Of a stretch of DNA of 33,119 nucleotides, positions 8,418 to 16,495 are shown in pieces. The notes below the pieces were generated by a model. That model was not told the origin of the DNA. It did not search any database and saw only the letters and a program-made list of their open reading frames with translations. The DNA comes from Patescibacteria group bacterium (lineage in GTDB: Bacteria > Patescibacteriota > Patescibacteriia > SG8-24): positions 1-33,119 of the forward strand of contig JAHJAU010000019.1 of the NCBI GenBank assembly GCA_018813785.1, written 5' to 3'. The first letter of the stretch is position 1. Every line of letters starts with the position of its first letter. Made by a program: the position numbers and the translations under genes.

Positions 8418-9374
8418 ATGGCTAAAGCTAAAAAAATAGATAAGACCCCGCCAGGATTTCAAGTAATCGAGTCCGAAGGAATGACTTGGATTAATGTCTC
8501 CAAGCCCACGACTAATACGCTTAAAATCCTGCAAAAACGCTATCCATTTTTCTTGGATATCGATCTGGGAGATTGTTTGCCGCCATTTCAACGTCCCAAA
8601 CTCCTGGAGCGCAATGATTACCTGTTCATGGTTCTTCTTTATCCAACCTATGACCGACAGGAAAAAACGGTGCGACCAGTTGAGGTAGACTTTTTTGTTG
8701 GTCGCGATTTTGTGGTAACGAGTCATGTTGAGATGTTAGAACCGCTCGTCCAACTAGCCCGAGATTGTATCAGAGACGATCATGCCTGTGATTTACGGCT
8801 TGGTGCTGATCCACCAACCATGATGTTCAATATCCTGCACGAACTGTTAGTTTCGGTTTTCCCAATTTTAACCAGGATGACCAACGACATTCTGCTCGCG
8901 GAGCGTCAAATTTTTGATGAGTCCGGTCATAATACTATTCGATCAATTTTACGCATCAAATCAAATATCGTGCAATGTCGCCAAGCCATGCAAGGCCATA
9001 AGATGGTTATCAGAAAATTTGTTCAGCGCGGCCAGAAACTTTTTGCTATGGATAACATGGATATATACTACGAAGACTTGATCGGCCACACCAAAGAAAT
9101 CTGGGATTATCTGGAAAATGACAAAGACACGATCAGCGCCGTCTATGATTCTCACACTTCGTTAGTGACCCATAACACCAGCCAAGCTTCGCAACGTTTA
9201 GCTGCGTTGGCGCTGATCATCTTTCCAACCACGCTGATTGCCGCGATCTTCGCCATGGGAGCGGAAAATATGCCGATTAAGGGGCATCCTTATGATTTTG
9301 AAATCATGCTAGCGTTGGTGCTGGTCACGATGCTCGGTACGATTTCGTTTCTAAAGTGGAAACGCTGGTTATAA
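8418..9374 (+). CDS. CorA-family divalent cation transporter with altered GMN motif
   Basis: 318 residues. It has the N-terminal cytoplasmic alpha/beta domain, the long stalk helices (about 130-250) and two C-terminal membrane helices (about 258-278 and 296-313). CorA forms a pentameric Mg2+ or Co2+ channel in the cell membrane. The segment before the periplasmic loop reads TLIAAIFAMGAENMPIKG. The family norm is TLIAGIYGMNFEHMPEL, so the ion-selectivity motif Gly-Met-Asn is replaced by Ala-Met-Gly (residues 279-281), while the following Met-Pro is kept. Either the ion specificity differs or the protein belongs to a divergent CorA-like subfamily. The ATG at 8418 sits at the expected transcription start. 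It stands alone and is followed by a terminator. Confidence 0.9.
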   Translation: MAKAKKIDKTPPGFQVIESEGMTWINVSKPTTNTLKILQKRYPFFLDIDLGDCLPPFQRPKLLERNDYLFMVLLYPTYDRQEKTVRPVEVDFFVGRDFVVTSHVEMLEPLVQLARDCIRDDHACDLRLGADPPTMMFNILHELLVSVFPILTRMTNDILLAERQIFDESGHNTIRSILRIKSNIVQCRQAMQGHKMVIRKFVQRGQKLFAMDNMDIYYEDLIGHTKEIWDYLENDKDTISAVYDSHTSLVTHNTSQASQRLAALALIIFPTTLIAAIFAMGAENMPIKGHPYDFEIMLALVLVTMLGTISFLKWKRWL

Positions 9375-9420
9375 AAACACCGAACTTTTAACTGATTATT
9401 AATTAAGTTCGGTGTTTTTT
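9373..9420. terminator. Bidirectional terminator between corA and cysS
   Basis: ACACCGAACTT and AAGTTCGGTGT form an 11-bp stem with a loop of 16-17 bases, flanked by A-runs on the left and TTTTTT on the right. It serves the convergent corA (plus) and cysS (minus) genes. Confidence 0.85.
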
Positions 9421-9505
9421 ATTAAGCAATTACTGGTTGCTGGGCTTGGCTCTACGTCTTACCCGATACTCTTTTGACAACGAGCACGCCGACTGCCGGT
9501 TCTTT

Positions 9506-10939
9506 TTATTTGCGTTTAATGATCGGCCCATCTGGTGTGTCTTCAATCACAAAACCCTTGACCAAAAGAGTATTGCGAATAATATCCGCCTCATTAAAAC
9601 TCTTGTCTTTGCGCGCTTGCTCTCGCCGATCCATTAATAGTCGAATACTGGCTGGAATATCCTTATCATCAAGACTACGACCAAATGTCAGACCTAAAAT
9701 ATTATCGATTATTATCAGTAACTTTTCCGCTCCAGTTTTTTCCGCTCCGGTCATTTCTTCTTTGCTTATTCGTTCATTGGCTGCCTTCACAAAATCGAAC
9801 AGAACTGCCAAAGCTTCAGCAATATTTAAATCATCATCCAGAGCAGCCTGAAAATTTCTTGATATATCAGCTGAATGCCCAGCACTTCGACCCTTCTTTT
9901 TAGGCGCATAGCGAGACAATGTATCTGCAAATGTATCCAATCGCTCTAGAGCCGACCGAGCTGACTCCAATCCATGTTCAGTAAAATTTAACGGCTGGCG
10001 ATAATGCGACGACAATAAAAGATATCTAATCTCCCGACTGCCGTGACCTTTCTCCAACAACTGATCTAGAGTTAAAAAATTTCCAAAAGATTTTGACATC
10101 TTATCACCTTCAACCATGAGATGGGTGACGTGTAGCCAATAGCGGGCAAATTCCTCGCCGGTCGAGCACTCACTCTGCGCAATTTCACATTCATGATGCG
10201 GAAACTTATTATCTTCACCACCAGTGTGGATATCAATCGTCTGACCAAGATACTTAATCGCCATAGCCGAACACTCGATATGCCAGCCTGGATAACCCTT
10301 TCCCCAGGGAGCCTCCCATTGCATAAGATGGTGCGGATTGTGAATCCACAGAGCAAAGTCAGCCGGACTTCGTTTTTCATCCCTAACTTCAATGCGCGCG
10401 CCTGGACTAAGCTTTTCTATTTTATTACCGGACAATTTACCGTAATCCCTAAAAGTTCCGACATCAAAATAAACGCTGACACCACCATCGTCATGTTTCA
10501 CTTTGTAAGCATGACCACGTTCAATTAGTTGGCCAATCATCTTAATCATTTCGTCGACATGTTCTGATGCTTTGGGATAAACATGAGCTCGCCTGATATT
10601 TAAACGATCGATGTCTCGAAAAAAAGACTGAGTATAAAACGCTGCCACTTCTTGTGGAGTTTTACCTTCTTTCTTGGCGGCCGCCTCCATTTTATCTTCA
10701 CCGACATCAGCATCAGCCAACATGTGACCGACATCAGTAATATTCATTACTTGAGTCACTTCATTGCCTAAATACTCCAGATAACGCCGCAATAAATCAG
10801 CGAACAAAAAAGACCGCAAGTTCCCAATATGAACCTGACCATAAACTGTCGGACCACAATTATACATAGTGACTTTTCCCTTTTTTAAAGGACGAAAAGC
10901 CCGCTTTTGTTTAACAAAGGAGTCGTATAATTTAAGCAT
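9506..10939 (-). CDS. cysS: Cysteinyl-tRNA synthetase
   Basis: 477 residues from the ATG at 10937-10939. A longer frame to 10975 would run into the promoter. Class I aminoacyl-tRNA synthetase charging tRNA-Cys. The Rossmann fold starts with YNCGPTVYGQVHIGN, with zinc ligand C28 and HIGN at 37-40. The zinc site continues in WHIECSAMA and HHECE. KMSKS is at 280-284. The anticodon-binding helical bundle occupies the C-terminal third. Length and motif order match the bacterial enzyme. The promoter -10 ends 7 bases before the ATG, so the transcript is probably leaderless, and there is no SD. Confidence 0.97.
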   Translation of the reverse strand: MLKLYDSFVKQKRAFRPLKKGKVTMYNCGPTVYGQVHIGNLRSFLFADLLRRYLEYLGNEVTQVMNITDVGHMLADADVGEDKMEAAAKKEGKTPQEVAAFYTQSFFRDIDRLNIRRAHVYPKASEHVDEMIKMIGQLIERGHAYKVKHDDGGVSVYFDVGTFRDYGKLSGNKIEKLSPGARIEVRDEKRSPADFALWIHNPHHLMQWEAPWGKGYPGWHIECSAMAIKYLGQTIDIHTGGEDNKFPHHECEIAQSECSTGEEFARYWLHVTHLMVEGDKMSKSFGNFLTLDQLLEKGHGSREIRYLLLSSHYRQPLNFTEHGLESARSALERLDTFADTLSRYAPKKKGRSAGHSADISRNFQAALDDDLNIAEALAVLFDFVKAANERISKEEMTGAEKTGAEKLLIIIDNILGLTFGRSLDDKDIPASIRLLMDRREQARKDKSFNEADIIRNTLLVKGFVIEDTPDGPIIKRK

Positions 10940-10946
10940 ATAAAAA

Positions 10947-10975
10947 ATGCTAGCACGGTCAATCGCTGGTGGCAA
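10947..10975 (-). promoter_or_regulatory. cysS promoter, leaderless layout
   Basis: On the minus strand, TTGCCA (10970-10975), a 17-base spacer, and TAGCAT (10947-10952) preceded by TGC as an extended -10. Seven bases separate the -10 from the ATG, placing the transcription start at or next to the start codon. Confidence 0.7.
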
Positions 10976-11067
10976 TCACCGCTTAAAGTGCCAGCAAAGT
11001 GTAACTTTAATCAATTTTATATCCAGTAATTTTCTAACGACCGTTTAAAAGCGACCGTAACCAAAAC

Positions 11068-13275
11068 TTATGGGCAAGTGGTTGCGGTAATCAATCCATT
11101 TTTAACAGTGATTGTACAAGCACCGGAATTATCAGCCCGCCTCACGTTTATAACAGATGTAAGTCCAGCCGTGCCATCATTGCTGTAATAACTGGTTCCA
11201 TGGATAGATCCGCTAACATCCAATTTGTAGCTGGGGTTAGTAGTGCCGATACCCAAGTTACCGTCATTATTGAGACGCATTCTTTCTCCGGTAGCGCCAT
11301 TATTTGCTGTGTGAAAAACTAACGAGCCATCCTGAGCAAATCGATCTACATCGGTTAAAAGAGCACCAATAAGACCCGCGGAAACATGGGTTCCAGCGTT
11401 ACTTTCCATAGAAAAATTTATTGACGCGCCAATTCCCGGAGCAACAATAGCATCAGAGCCGCGATGTATGCTCACTATAGTCTGAAGAGTGTTGCCGGAA
11501 GGATGGTGCCAATTACCTACTGAAATACCAGGATTGTTTCCGCCCCCCTCTATACGAGCGCCATAATTATCAGCACTAACTGCTTCCAGGGCGTAGCCAT
11601 TACTTGTGTTAAGAGCTCTCAATGTTGGCCAAATTGATTGACCTTCGACATGAACGGTGTACCTATTGGCGGCAACCACTTCAAGTTTGGCGTCACCTGT
11701 TATATCGCCACCAATTCTAATATTACCTAATCCATCGATAAGAAAATCATTAGTGGATCCATTACGTCGAAGAATAAAATCTTCGCTGGAGTTGCTCATC
11801 CCTAAAAACCATTTTTCGACACCTAAACGACTTAGAGCTGTTCCGGTCCAACTAAATACTGCATCGCTGTCATTTAGTCTGATTTCCGGCAATGAAGCGT
11901 CGCTAATGTCTAATTTATATCCAGGTGTTGAAGTACCCAGACCGACGTAGCCGCTATTATTTATCACTAATCGCTGATTGCTGCCACCGGTCCAAAACTT
12001 AACGGAACCTGAAGCGTTTGAAGCGACAATATTAATCCCATTGGCCGCACCGTTCGTTACAGTTAATGCATTAGGTTGAATATAGCCGGCCGCCGGAAAT
12101 CCGCTACCATACATTGTAAGATACGAATTATTGGCGCCGTTGTTCAAAATAAAACCAGTGCTGACCGATGCGCCAGCACTATTATTAGCCAATCGAAGAT
12201 TGGTTGCCGCGTCCTGATTTTTTACAACATCCAACAAAACTAAAGGAGCAGTCGTTCCGATTCCCACGTTTGTTCCATCATCGAATATTTGAGAATTGCC
12301 CAGAGTTGAAGCGGCAGTAAATTTAGCGATCCGATTAGCTGTACCACTCCCACCGATATTGCCTATCGGCTGCCAAGAGGCGTTACCTAACGCATCAGAA
12401 ACCAGCGCTAACCCAGCTCCAGCGCCAACCGGTAACCGCAATCCTCCTTCGGCGATAATAACACCTGAGGCAGTAATGTCCCCTTCGGAAATAAACTCCT
12501 CGCCCTGAACAATTCCGTAAACATCAACTGTAATGTCCGCACCAGCACCCCAATTGCCGATATTCAGCTTGGATACGCCGGCGCTATCCACTCGGATCGC
12601 CATACCGTTCGCCATATAAATATCACCACTGCCCACGGTCAAATCACCAGAAGTCAAAGTAAAACTTCCAGAAATATTCGGATTAGCTCCGATTTGTGGC
12701 GATGCTCCAACCGGTGGACTAAGAAGTATATATGGCGTTGAACAAGTATCAGCACAAACATTCCAAGTTAAACCTGCCGGACAAACTCGATTAGGAACAC
12801 AAGTTCCGCCAGGAAATCCTGGTTTGGGCGTACTACATAAAGTCGTCCCAGCTGGACAAGACCAAGCACCACAACGACTGGAATAGGCACTATTCTCGGC
12901 GCATTCCGGTTCAGCGTCAGTTGCCCGACCAGCTACACACACTCCTGCCACTACTGTTTGCTGAATAGTGCAACCAGAGCAGGGAAAATCGGGTGTGTTG
13001 CATTCACAAGAACCTGTATCACAGTTATGTCTCTGGTTGGCGGCACAAGGTCGCGGATCAGAATAACAAGCTCCGAGTGCGTAGAGTTGCGGTGAAATAC
13101 AGGTTACACCCGGACCGGAAGTTGGACAGGCGCAAGTAACTTGAGTGCTGTTAAACGGACAATATAGTGCCTGAGCTGATGGAACCAAAATAAAAAATGC
13201 AGCTATTGCGAAAGCAACGACGAAAAATAGACCGAGGATGGTGTTCTTTATTTTGAATAGCTGCACATTGATCAT
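11068..13275 (-). CDS. Large secreted surface protein: Cys-rich head plus GIGTT repeats
   Basis: 735 residues from the ATG at 13273-13275; a GTG three codons upstream is the alternative. A signal peptide or anchor (KIKNTILGLFFVVAFAIAAFF, ending around PSAQA) is followed by a Cys-rich region (about residues 38-180, some two dozen Cys in short CxC and CxxC spacings). After it comes a long beta-structured part with repeats of the form N-x-G-I-G-T-T-x-P-x-x-x-L-D-V (near 340, then a GLGTSTPGYKLDIS copy, then a GIGTTNPSYKLDVSGS copy near the end). Such repeats occur in trimeric tail-fibre-like and adhesin proteins. No S74 peptidase or LPxTG signal is seen. The C-terminus ends in a short Cys-containing beta segment. 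It probably acts in attachment at the cell surface. It lies downstream of another exported protein in the same orientation. Confidence 0.85.
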   Translation of the reverse strand: MINVQLFKIKNTILGLFFVVAFAIAAFFILVPSAQALYCPFNSTQVTCACPTSGPGVTCISPQLYALGACYSDPRPCAANQRHNCDTGSCECNTPDFPCSGCTIQQTVVAGVCVAGRATDAEPECAENSAYSSRCGAWSCPAGTTLCSTPKPGFPGGTCVPNRVCPAGLTWNVCADTCSTPYILLSPPVGASPQIGANPNISGSFTLTSGDLTVGSGDIYMANGMAIRVDSAGVSKLNIGNWGAGADITVDVYGIVQGEEFISEGDITASGVIIAEGGLRLPVGAGAGLALVSDALGNASWQPIGNIGGSGTANRIAKFTAASTLGNSQIFDDGTNVGIGTTAPLVLLDVVKNQDAATNLRLANNSAGASVSTGFILNNGANNSYLTMYGSGFPAAGYIQPNALTVTNGAANGINIVASNASGSVKFWTGGSNQRLVINNSGYVGLGTSTPGYKLDISDASLPEIRLNDSDAVFSWTGTALSRLGVEKWFLGMSNSSEDFILRRNGSTNDFLIDGLGNIRIGGDITGDAKLEVVAANRYTVHVEGQSIWPTLRALNTSNGYALEAVSADNYGARIEGGGNNPGISVGNWHHPSGNTLQTIVSIHRGSDAIVAPGIGASINFSMESNAGTHVSAGLIGALLTDVDRFAQDGSLVFHTANNGATGERMRLNNDGNLGIGTTNPSYKLDVSGSIHGTSYYSNDGTAGLTSVINVRRADNSGACTITVKNGLITATTCP

Positions 13276-13371
13276 ATGGCCCACTTTAGCAGCCTCGAGC
13301 CGAAGTTAATGTTTAACTTAGACAACAGCGCTGCGCTATTTAATAAAATCAATTAATCATCTGACCAAACT

Positions 13372-14733
13372 CTATCGACAACAAGTAAACTGGATACCAC
13401 TGGTCACGTTACAGGATACTCCGGTTCCACGACCGCCGGTTAATTGATTAAAAATCCAATACCGGGCGTAAGAAGATGCTGCCGCCGAAGTCCAACCTTC
13501 GCAATCATTATAATTCGACGTGTGTCCAGGTGGACCAGAGTTGATCCAAGCCACTGAACCATTCGGTATGGTACGAATTGGTGACGTGGCAACCGAGCAT
13601 CTAAGACTCTCCAGTATTTCTGCCGATGTGCAAACATGCGCTCCTGGATAGTCAGTTACACATCGACTATTCACGTCATAATAACCGGAAACGTCCTGCG
13701 GGCGATATCTACCATCACCACTTAAACCACCGCTGACAGTTAAGCCAGTGAAAACCGCGCCAAAACAACCTTCACTGCGCAAGGATCCCTTAGCCCAAAC
13801 ATCTCCAGTGACATCCACAGTGAAACGATCGGTGTAACCAGCGGCTGGCACACCAAAATAATCATACGACCTCAGCCATAATAAATAATCTAGATCCGGA
13901 TCAGCATAATAAACCCCGCCGGGATTACTTCCATCAAATCTAGCCACGCCATAGAGAAGGTAATTACTCGTACCATTCAAGGCCATTTGATAATTGGTCG
14001 AACCAATTGATAACCAAGAGCTAAGCTGACCAGCGCCAGCCGCATAAAGATTTCCACTTCGATCAAGAGAAAAACGCCGATAAGTATTATTTTCTCCTAT
14101 CGCAGGATAATCAGTATAACTAGCATCAAAACGAATAAAATAATCATCACTATCCATGTAATAAGTATAGGGTGCTGGTCCGTCCAAATAACGAGCCACG
14201 CCGTATAACAAGTATTGACCGTCACCGGTGCCACCTAAATCAAGCAAAGTATCACCAAGATAAAACTGACCATCGATATTGATAGAGGTATCCTGTTGTT
14301 TAACCGGCCACAAGCCCGGCGGTTCACCAGCAATGATCGTCGCATCTCGATTCCAAATAGTTACCGGAATGTTACCTTCAGCCGGTCCACCCGGTGGCTC
14401 AGCAAACTCAGCCGCCCAAACCACTTTGACTGCGTATCCCACCAAAAGAACGGCTGACAATAATAAAATAAAAACTAACGCTAAATCAAAGCGTGGTTTT
14501 GGCTGACAAAATTTTATCGTGCTGCGTTGAGCAGTCCGATTTTGATTAATCGCTTTGGTCTGACAATGAGACATCTTTTGTGATGTGGCTTTTTTCTTCT
14601 CAGGGCGAACCGTTTTTTTAACCTTAGCTGCCTGGTGCAGCTTAGATTTAGTTACACCTTTGCGAACCTTGAGGCGACTCACTTTTCTCTGACCAATTGC
14701 TTTGGACTTGGAAGCTGACTTTTTCGTAGGCAT
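13372..14733 (-). CDS. Membrane-anchored extracellular protein with basic tail and Cys-rich C-domain
   Basis: 453 residues from the ATG at 14731-14733; a TTG at 14754 would overlap the promoter. Residues 1 to about 78 are extremely Lys/Arg/Ser/Thr-rich and would stay in the cytoplasm. One membrane helix follows (about 83-105, LALVFILLLSAVLLVGYAV), with an Ala-rich exit. The outer part contains two related segments, QYLLYGVARYLDG...YYMDSDDYFIRF and NYLLYGVARFDGS...YYADPDLDYLLW. The C-terminal 130 residues form a Cys domain with HVCTSAEIL, WINSGPPGHTSNYNDCEGW and a terminal CC-Arg. I recall a similar C-terminal pattern in surface proteins of unrelated bacteria but know no function. It is likely a cell-surface protein working with the repeat protein downstream. 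Confidence 0.8.
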   Translation of the reverse strand: MPTKKSASKSKAIGQRKVSRLKVRKGVTKSKLHQAAKVKKTVRPEKKKATSQKMSHCQTKAINQNRTAQRSTIKFCQPKPRFDLALVFILLLSAVLLVGYAVKVVWAAEFAEPPGGPAEGNIPVTIWNRDATIIAGEPPGLWPVKQQDTSINIDGQFYLGDTLLDLGGTGDGQYLLYGVARYLDGPAPYTYYMDSDDYFIRFDASYTDYPAIGENNTYRRFSLDRSGNLYAAGAGQLSSWLSIGSTNYQMALNGTSNYLLYGVARFDGSNPGGVYYADPDLDYLLWLRSYDYFGVPAAGYTDRFTVDVTGDVWAKGSLRSEGCFGAVFTGLTVSGGLSGDGRYRPQDVSGYYDVNSRCVTDYPGAHVCTSAEILESLRCSVATSPIRTIPNGSVAWINSGPPGHTSNYNDCEGWTSAAASSYARYWIFNQLTGGRGTGVSCNVTSGIQFTCCR

Positions 14734-14753
14734 AATCAAGCTAACTAGTGTCA

Positions 14754-14762
14754 ATCATATCA
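14754..14762 (-). promoter_or_regulatory. Extended -10 for the surface-protein gene
   Basis: The minus strand reads TGATATGAT, an extended -10 with TATGAT at 14754-14759. No clear -35. The start near 14747 gives a leader of about 14 bases. Confidence 0.45.
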
Positions 14763-14829
14763 CATTAACCGCCTAAATTCGCTTCCTTATCCACAATATT
14801 TTTTAACCACAAACAAGACAAATTACGTA

Positions 14830-14835
14830 TATAAT
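14830..14835 (+). promoter_or_regulatory. -10 box of the 14875 gene with a leaderless mini-ORF
   Basis: A perfect TATAAT without a recognisable -35. Six bases later an ATG (14842) opens a four-codon frame (Met-Ser-Gln-Asn-stop), exactly where the transcript should begin. The annotated gene starts at 14875, so the mini-ORF would be a leaderless upstream ORF. Confidence 0.45.
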
Positions 14836-14874
14836 TAATTCATGAGTCAAAATTGATCAGCTCATATTACAACT

Positions 14875-15528
14875 ATGCTAAATGATAAAATGGGCAGACA
14901 AAATAAAATGTTCCCGCTATTACTAGTTGTTGTTGCTATCATTCTGTTAACAGCATCTTTTTTATTTGGATTTTCACTGAGTACAAAACAAATGAAAAAC
15001 ATCTATGAATCGAATTGCGGGGATTCACGGATGTTACAACACTTGCTCGAAGCTGGTTATTTGCCACCGGAATTTGATCCGACTCGGCCGCTACATGAAC
15101 TGACCGGACAAGTAACAAAGGTTGATGCTGATTATATAGAAATAAAGGCCAAGCCAATAATTTTTGATGATCCAGTTATCTATACTGTACTAGTAACTTC
15201 AGACACTGCGATTATTAATCGAAAAATCAAAGATGAAAAACTTATAGAACAGGAGTTGGCCGCATTCGATAATACTCTAGATGCTTTCGATCAGGAATTA
15301 GGTGAACCGTTGTCTGGATCACCTATGTTGTATACTGAAACAGAGATCAATTTATCAGATCTAAAGATCGGCCAAGATGTAACTGTTACAACTGACGCCA
15401 ACGTGCGTAAGCATTCAAATTTTATCGCTCGTAATATAACCACGATTTTAGGCACCCTTGATGTAACTCAATTACCGCCACTACCTCCAGTGCCAGAGAA
15501 TTTAAATGAAGGGGCAATTACAAATTAA
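14875..15528 (+). CDS. Membrane-anchored hypothetical protein
   Basis: 217 residues. A short basic N-terminus and one membrane helix (about 13-33, FPLLLVVVAIILLTASFLFGF) anchor an extracellular domain. The domain begins with a single Cys (NCGDSRM) and contains a segment HELTGQVTKVDADYIEIKAK that resembles the small beta-barrel of DUF5666-type proteins. It has a second, related beta segment (LSDLKIGQDVTVTTDANV) and ends in a Pro-rich tail. No catalytic motif. Start codons at 14875, 14890 and 14908 are all possible; none has a clear SD, and 14875 keeps the most residues before the helix. It is transcribed divergently from the surface-protein gene, which fits an envelope role, but the function is unknown. 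Confidence 0.7.
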   Translation: MLNDKMGRQNKMFPLLLVVVAIILLTASFLFGFSLSTKQMKNIYESNCGDSRMLQHLLEAGYLPPEFDPTRPLHELTGQVTKVDADYIEIKAKPIIFDDPVIYTVLVTSDTAIINRKIKDEKLIEQELAAFDNTLDAFDQELGEPLSGSPMLYTETEINLSDLKIGQDVTVTTDANVRKHSNFIARNITTILGTLDVTQLPPLPPVPENLNEGAITN

Positions 15529-15573
15529 TTTAAATCGAAAATAAGGATCATTCCTTGCCGGTTTACCCAACTT

Positions 15574-15692
15574 AAATGAACTACCACGGGTTAAAGCCCG
15601 TGGTTTCTCGCTGTTCGAACTTTGTTCGTCGCCACGGGCGATACTCTCCATCCCTGGGCTGAAGCCCAAGGTTTTTCGAATGATGAATAAAA
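15574..15692. repeat. 119-bp multi-hairpin dispersed repeat, copy 1
   Basis: Matches 28252-28370 over 119 bases without gaps, at 113 identical positions by my count. It has three foldbacks: CCACGGG/CCCGTGG (15584-15603, six-base loop), CGAAC/GTTCG with a TTT loop, and TGGGCT-GA-AGCCCA (15655-15668) followed by a T-run. It resembles REP-like palindromic units. No open frame is inside. It lies between two convergent genes. Confidence 0.85.
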
Positions 15693-15697
15693 CTAAA

Positions 15698-15735
15698 CAC
15701 CCAGCGTTATAAAGTGCTGGGTGATTTAATTTTTC
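15698..15735. terminator. Terminator between convergent genes
   Basis: CACCCAGC (15698-15705), a ten-base loop, GCTGGGTG (15716-15723), then ATTTAATTTTT on the plus strand. The minus strand has a weaker T tract. It probably ends the membrane-protein gene (minus), and possibly the 14875 gene too. Confidence 0.7.
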
Positions 15736-15770
15736 CTAAATTTCGGTTATTGCGGTCTGGACTAAAAAAC

Positions 15771-16364
15771 TCAATCACCTCGTAATAAAACCATGCCGGT
15801 TATTGGCGCCACTACCCAAACAAACTTGGCAATTTCTGTAGCAAAAAACATGCGAGTTATCGGCGCTAAGTGACCGGCCGCATCCGGCGGCAAAAATGAT
15901 AACGTAATGCTGACCAACAAACCAACGTGAAAAATTGAAAAAACCAATACCTGCCACCATTTGCCTGCTGCCATGCTGCCAAATGTTTTCATTAACGCCG
16001 AGCGCGACAACAGGAAAAAAAGCAAAATAAACAGTCCAAGGAAAGCCGATACTTTAAAGGCAAAAATATTTCCAAATTGAATATCGGCGTTTGGGTTGGC
16101 TCGGCCGATCATCGGAGCATTCGAAACCACTGCCAAAGCCATATAAATCGAAACCAAGATAACAATGATTCGATCGCGACCCAGGGACATGCCATACAAA
16201 AAAACAGTCACGATAAAAAATATCACGATAAATAGATCCCAGGTTGGCGCCGCCCAATTAACGGACATGAACTGCGCTTGGATATAACCAACAAGACTGC
16301 CCGCAGCCTTCAGAAGGCTGGAGCCAGGATCGACCGCTGCTGTTGCTGCTATTAAAATGGGCAT
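15771..16364 (-). CDS. Multi-spanning membrane protein, unknown
   Basis: 197 residues from the first ATG, with about five membrane helices (near 42-62, 66-85, 102-120, 135-157 and 170-192) and a hydrophobic N-terminus ending in ATAAVDPGSS that looks like a signal peptide. The family is not recognised. The start is uncertain. A perfect AAGGAGG lies at 16396-16402, far upstream (about 31 bases) of the ATG. The frame stays open without ATG, GTG or TTG back to an ACG ten bases after the SD. Reading from that ACG would add TLVAFWA and make the N-terminus a longer hydrophobic stretch. A promoter with an extended -10 precedes the SD. It lies downstream of the heat-shock operon but has its own promoter. 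Confidence 0.72.
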   Translation of the reverse strand: MPILIAATAAVDPGSSLLKAAGSLVGYIQAQFMSVNWAAPTWDLFIVIFFIVTVFLYGMSLGRDRIIVILVSIYMALAVVSNAPMIGRANPNADIQFGNIFAFKVSAFLGLFILLFFLLSRSALMKTFGSMAAGKWWQVLVFSIFHVGLLVSITLSFLPPDAAGHLAPITRMFFATEIAKFVWVVAPITGMVLLRGD

Positions 16365-16395
16365 TGCCCAGAAAGCGACTAACGTCGCGGTTATT

Positions 16396-16422
16396 CCTCC
16401 TTAAATCAAAGTCAGTATAACA
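16396..16422 (-). promoter_or_regulatory. Extended -10 and perfect SD upstream of the membrane-protein gene
   Basis: Minus strand: TGTTATACT (TATACT at 16414-16419) is an extended -10. The SD AAGGAGG is at 16396-16402. No standard start codon follows at normal spacing, and an in-frame ACG lies ten bases after the SD. Confidence 0.55.
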
Positions 16423-16495
16423 TAATGATTGAGGCCTGACATGAGGATATCCACAATCAAAATATCTAGTGCCTAGTTCAGAGGACATTTAAAAA

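Noticed and set aside
11050-11080. GCGACCGT-like pair after the repeat protein as a terminator stem
   Set aside because: The copies (CGACCGT) are direct, not inverted, so no hairpin forms.
13310-13345. AGCGC/GCGCT foldback as a terminator between the surface-protein genes
   Set aside because: A five-base stem with almost no loop and no T tract.
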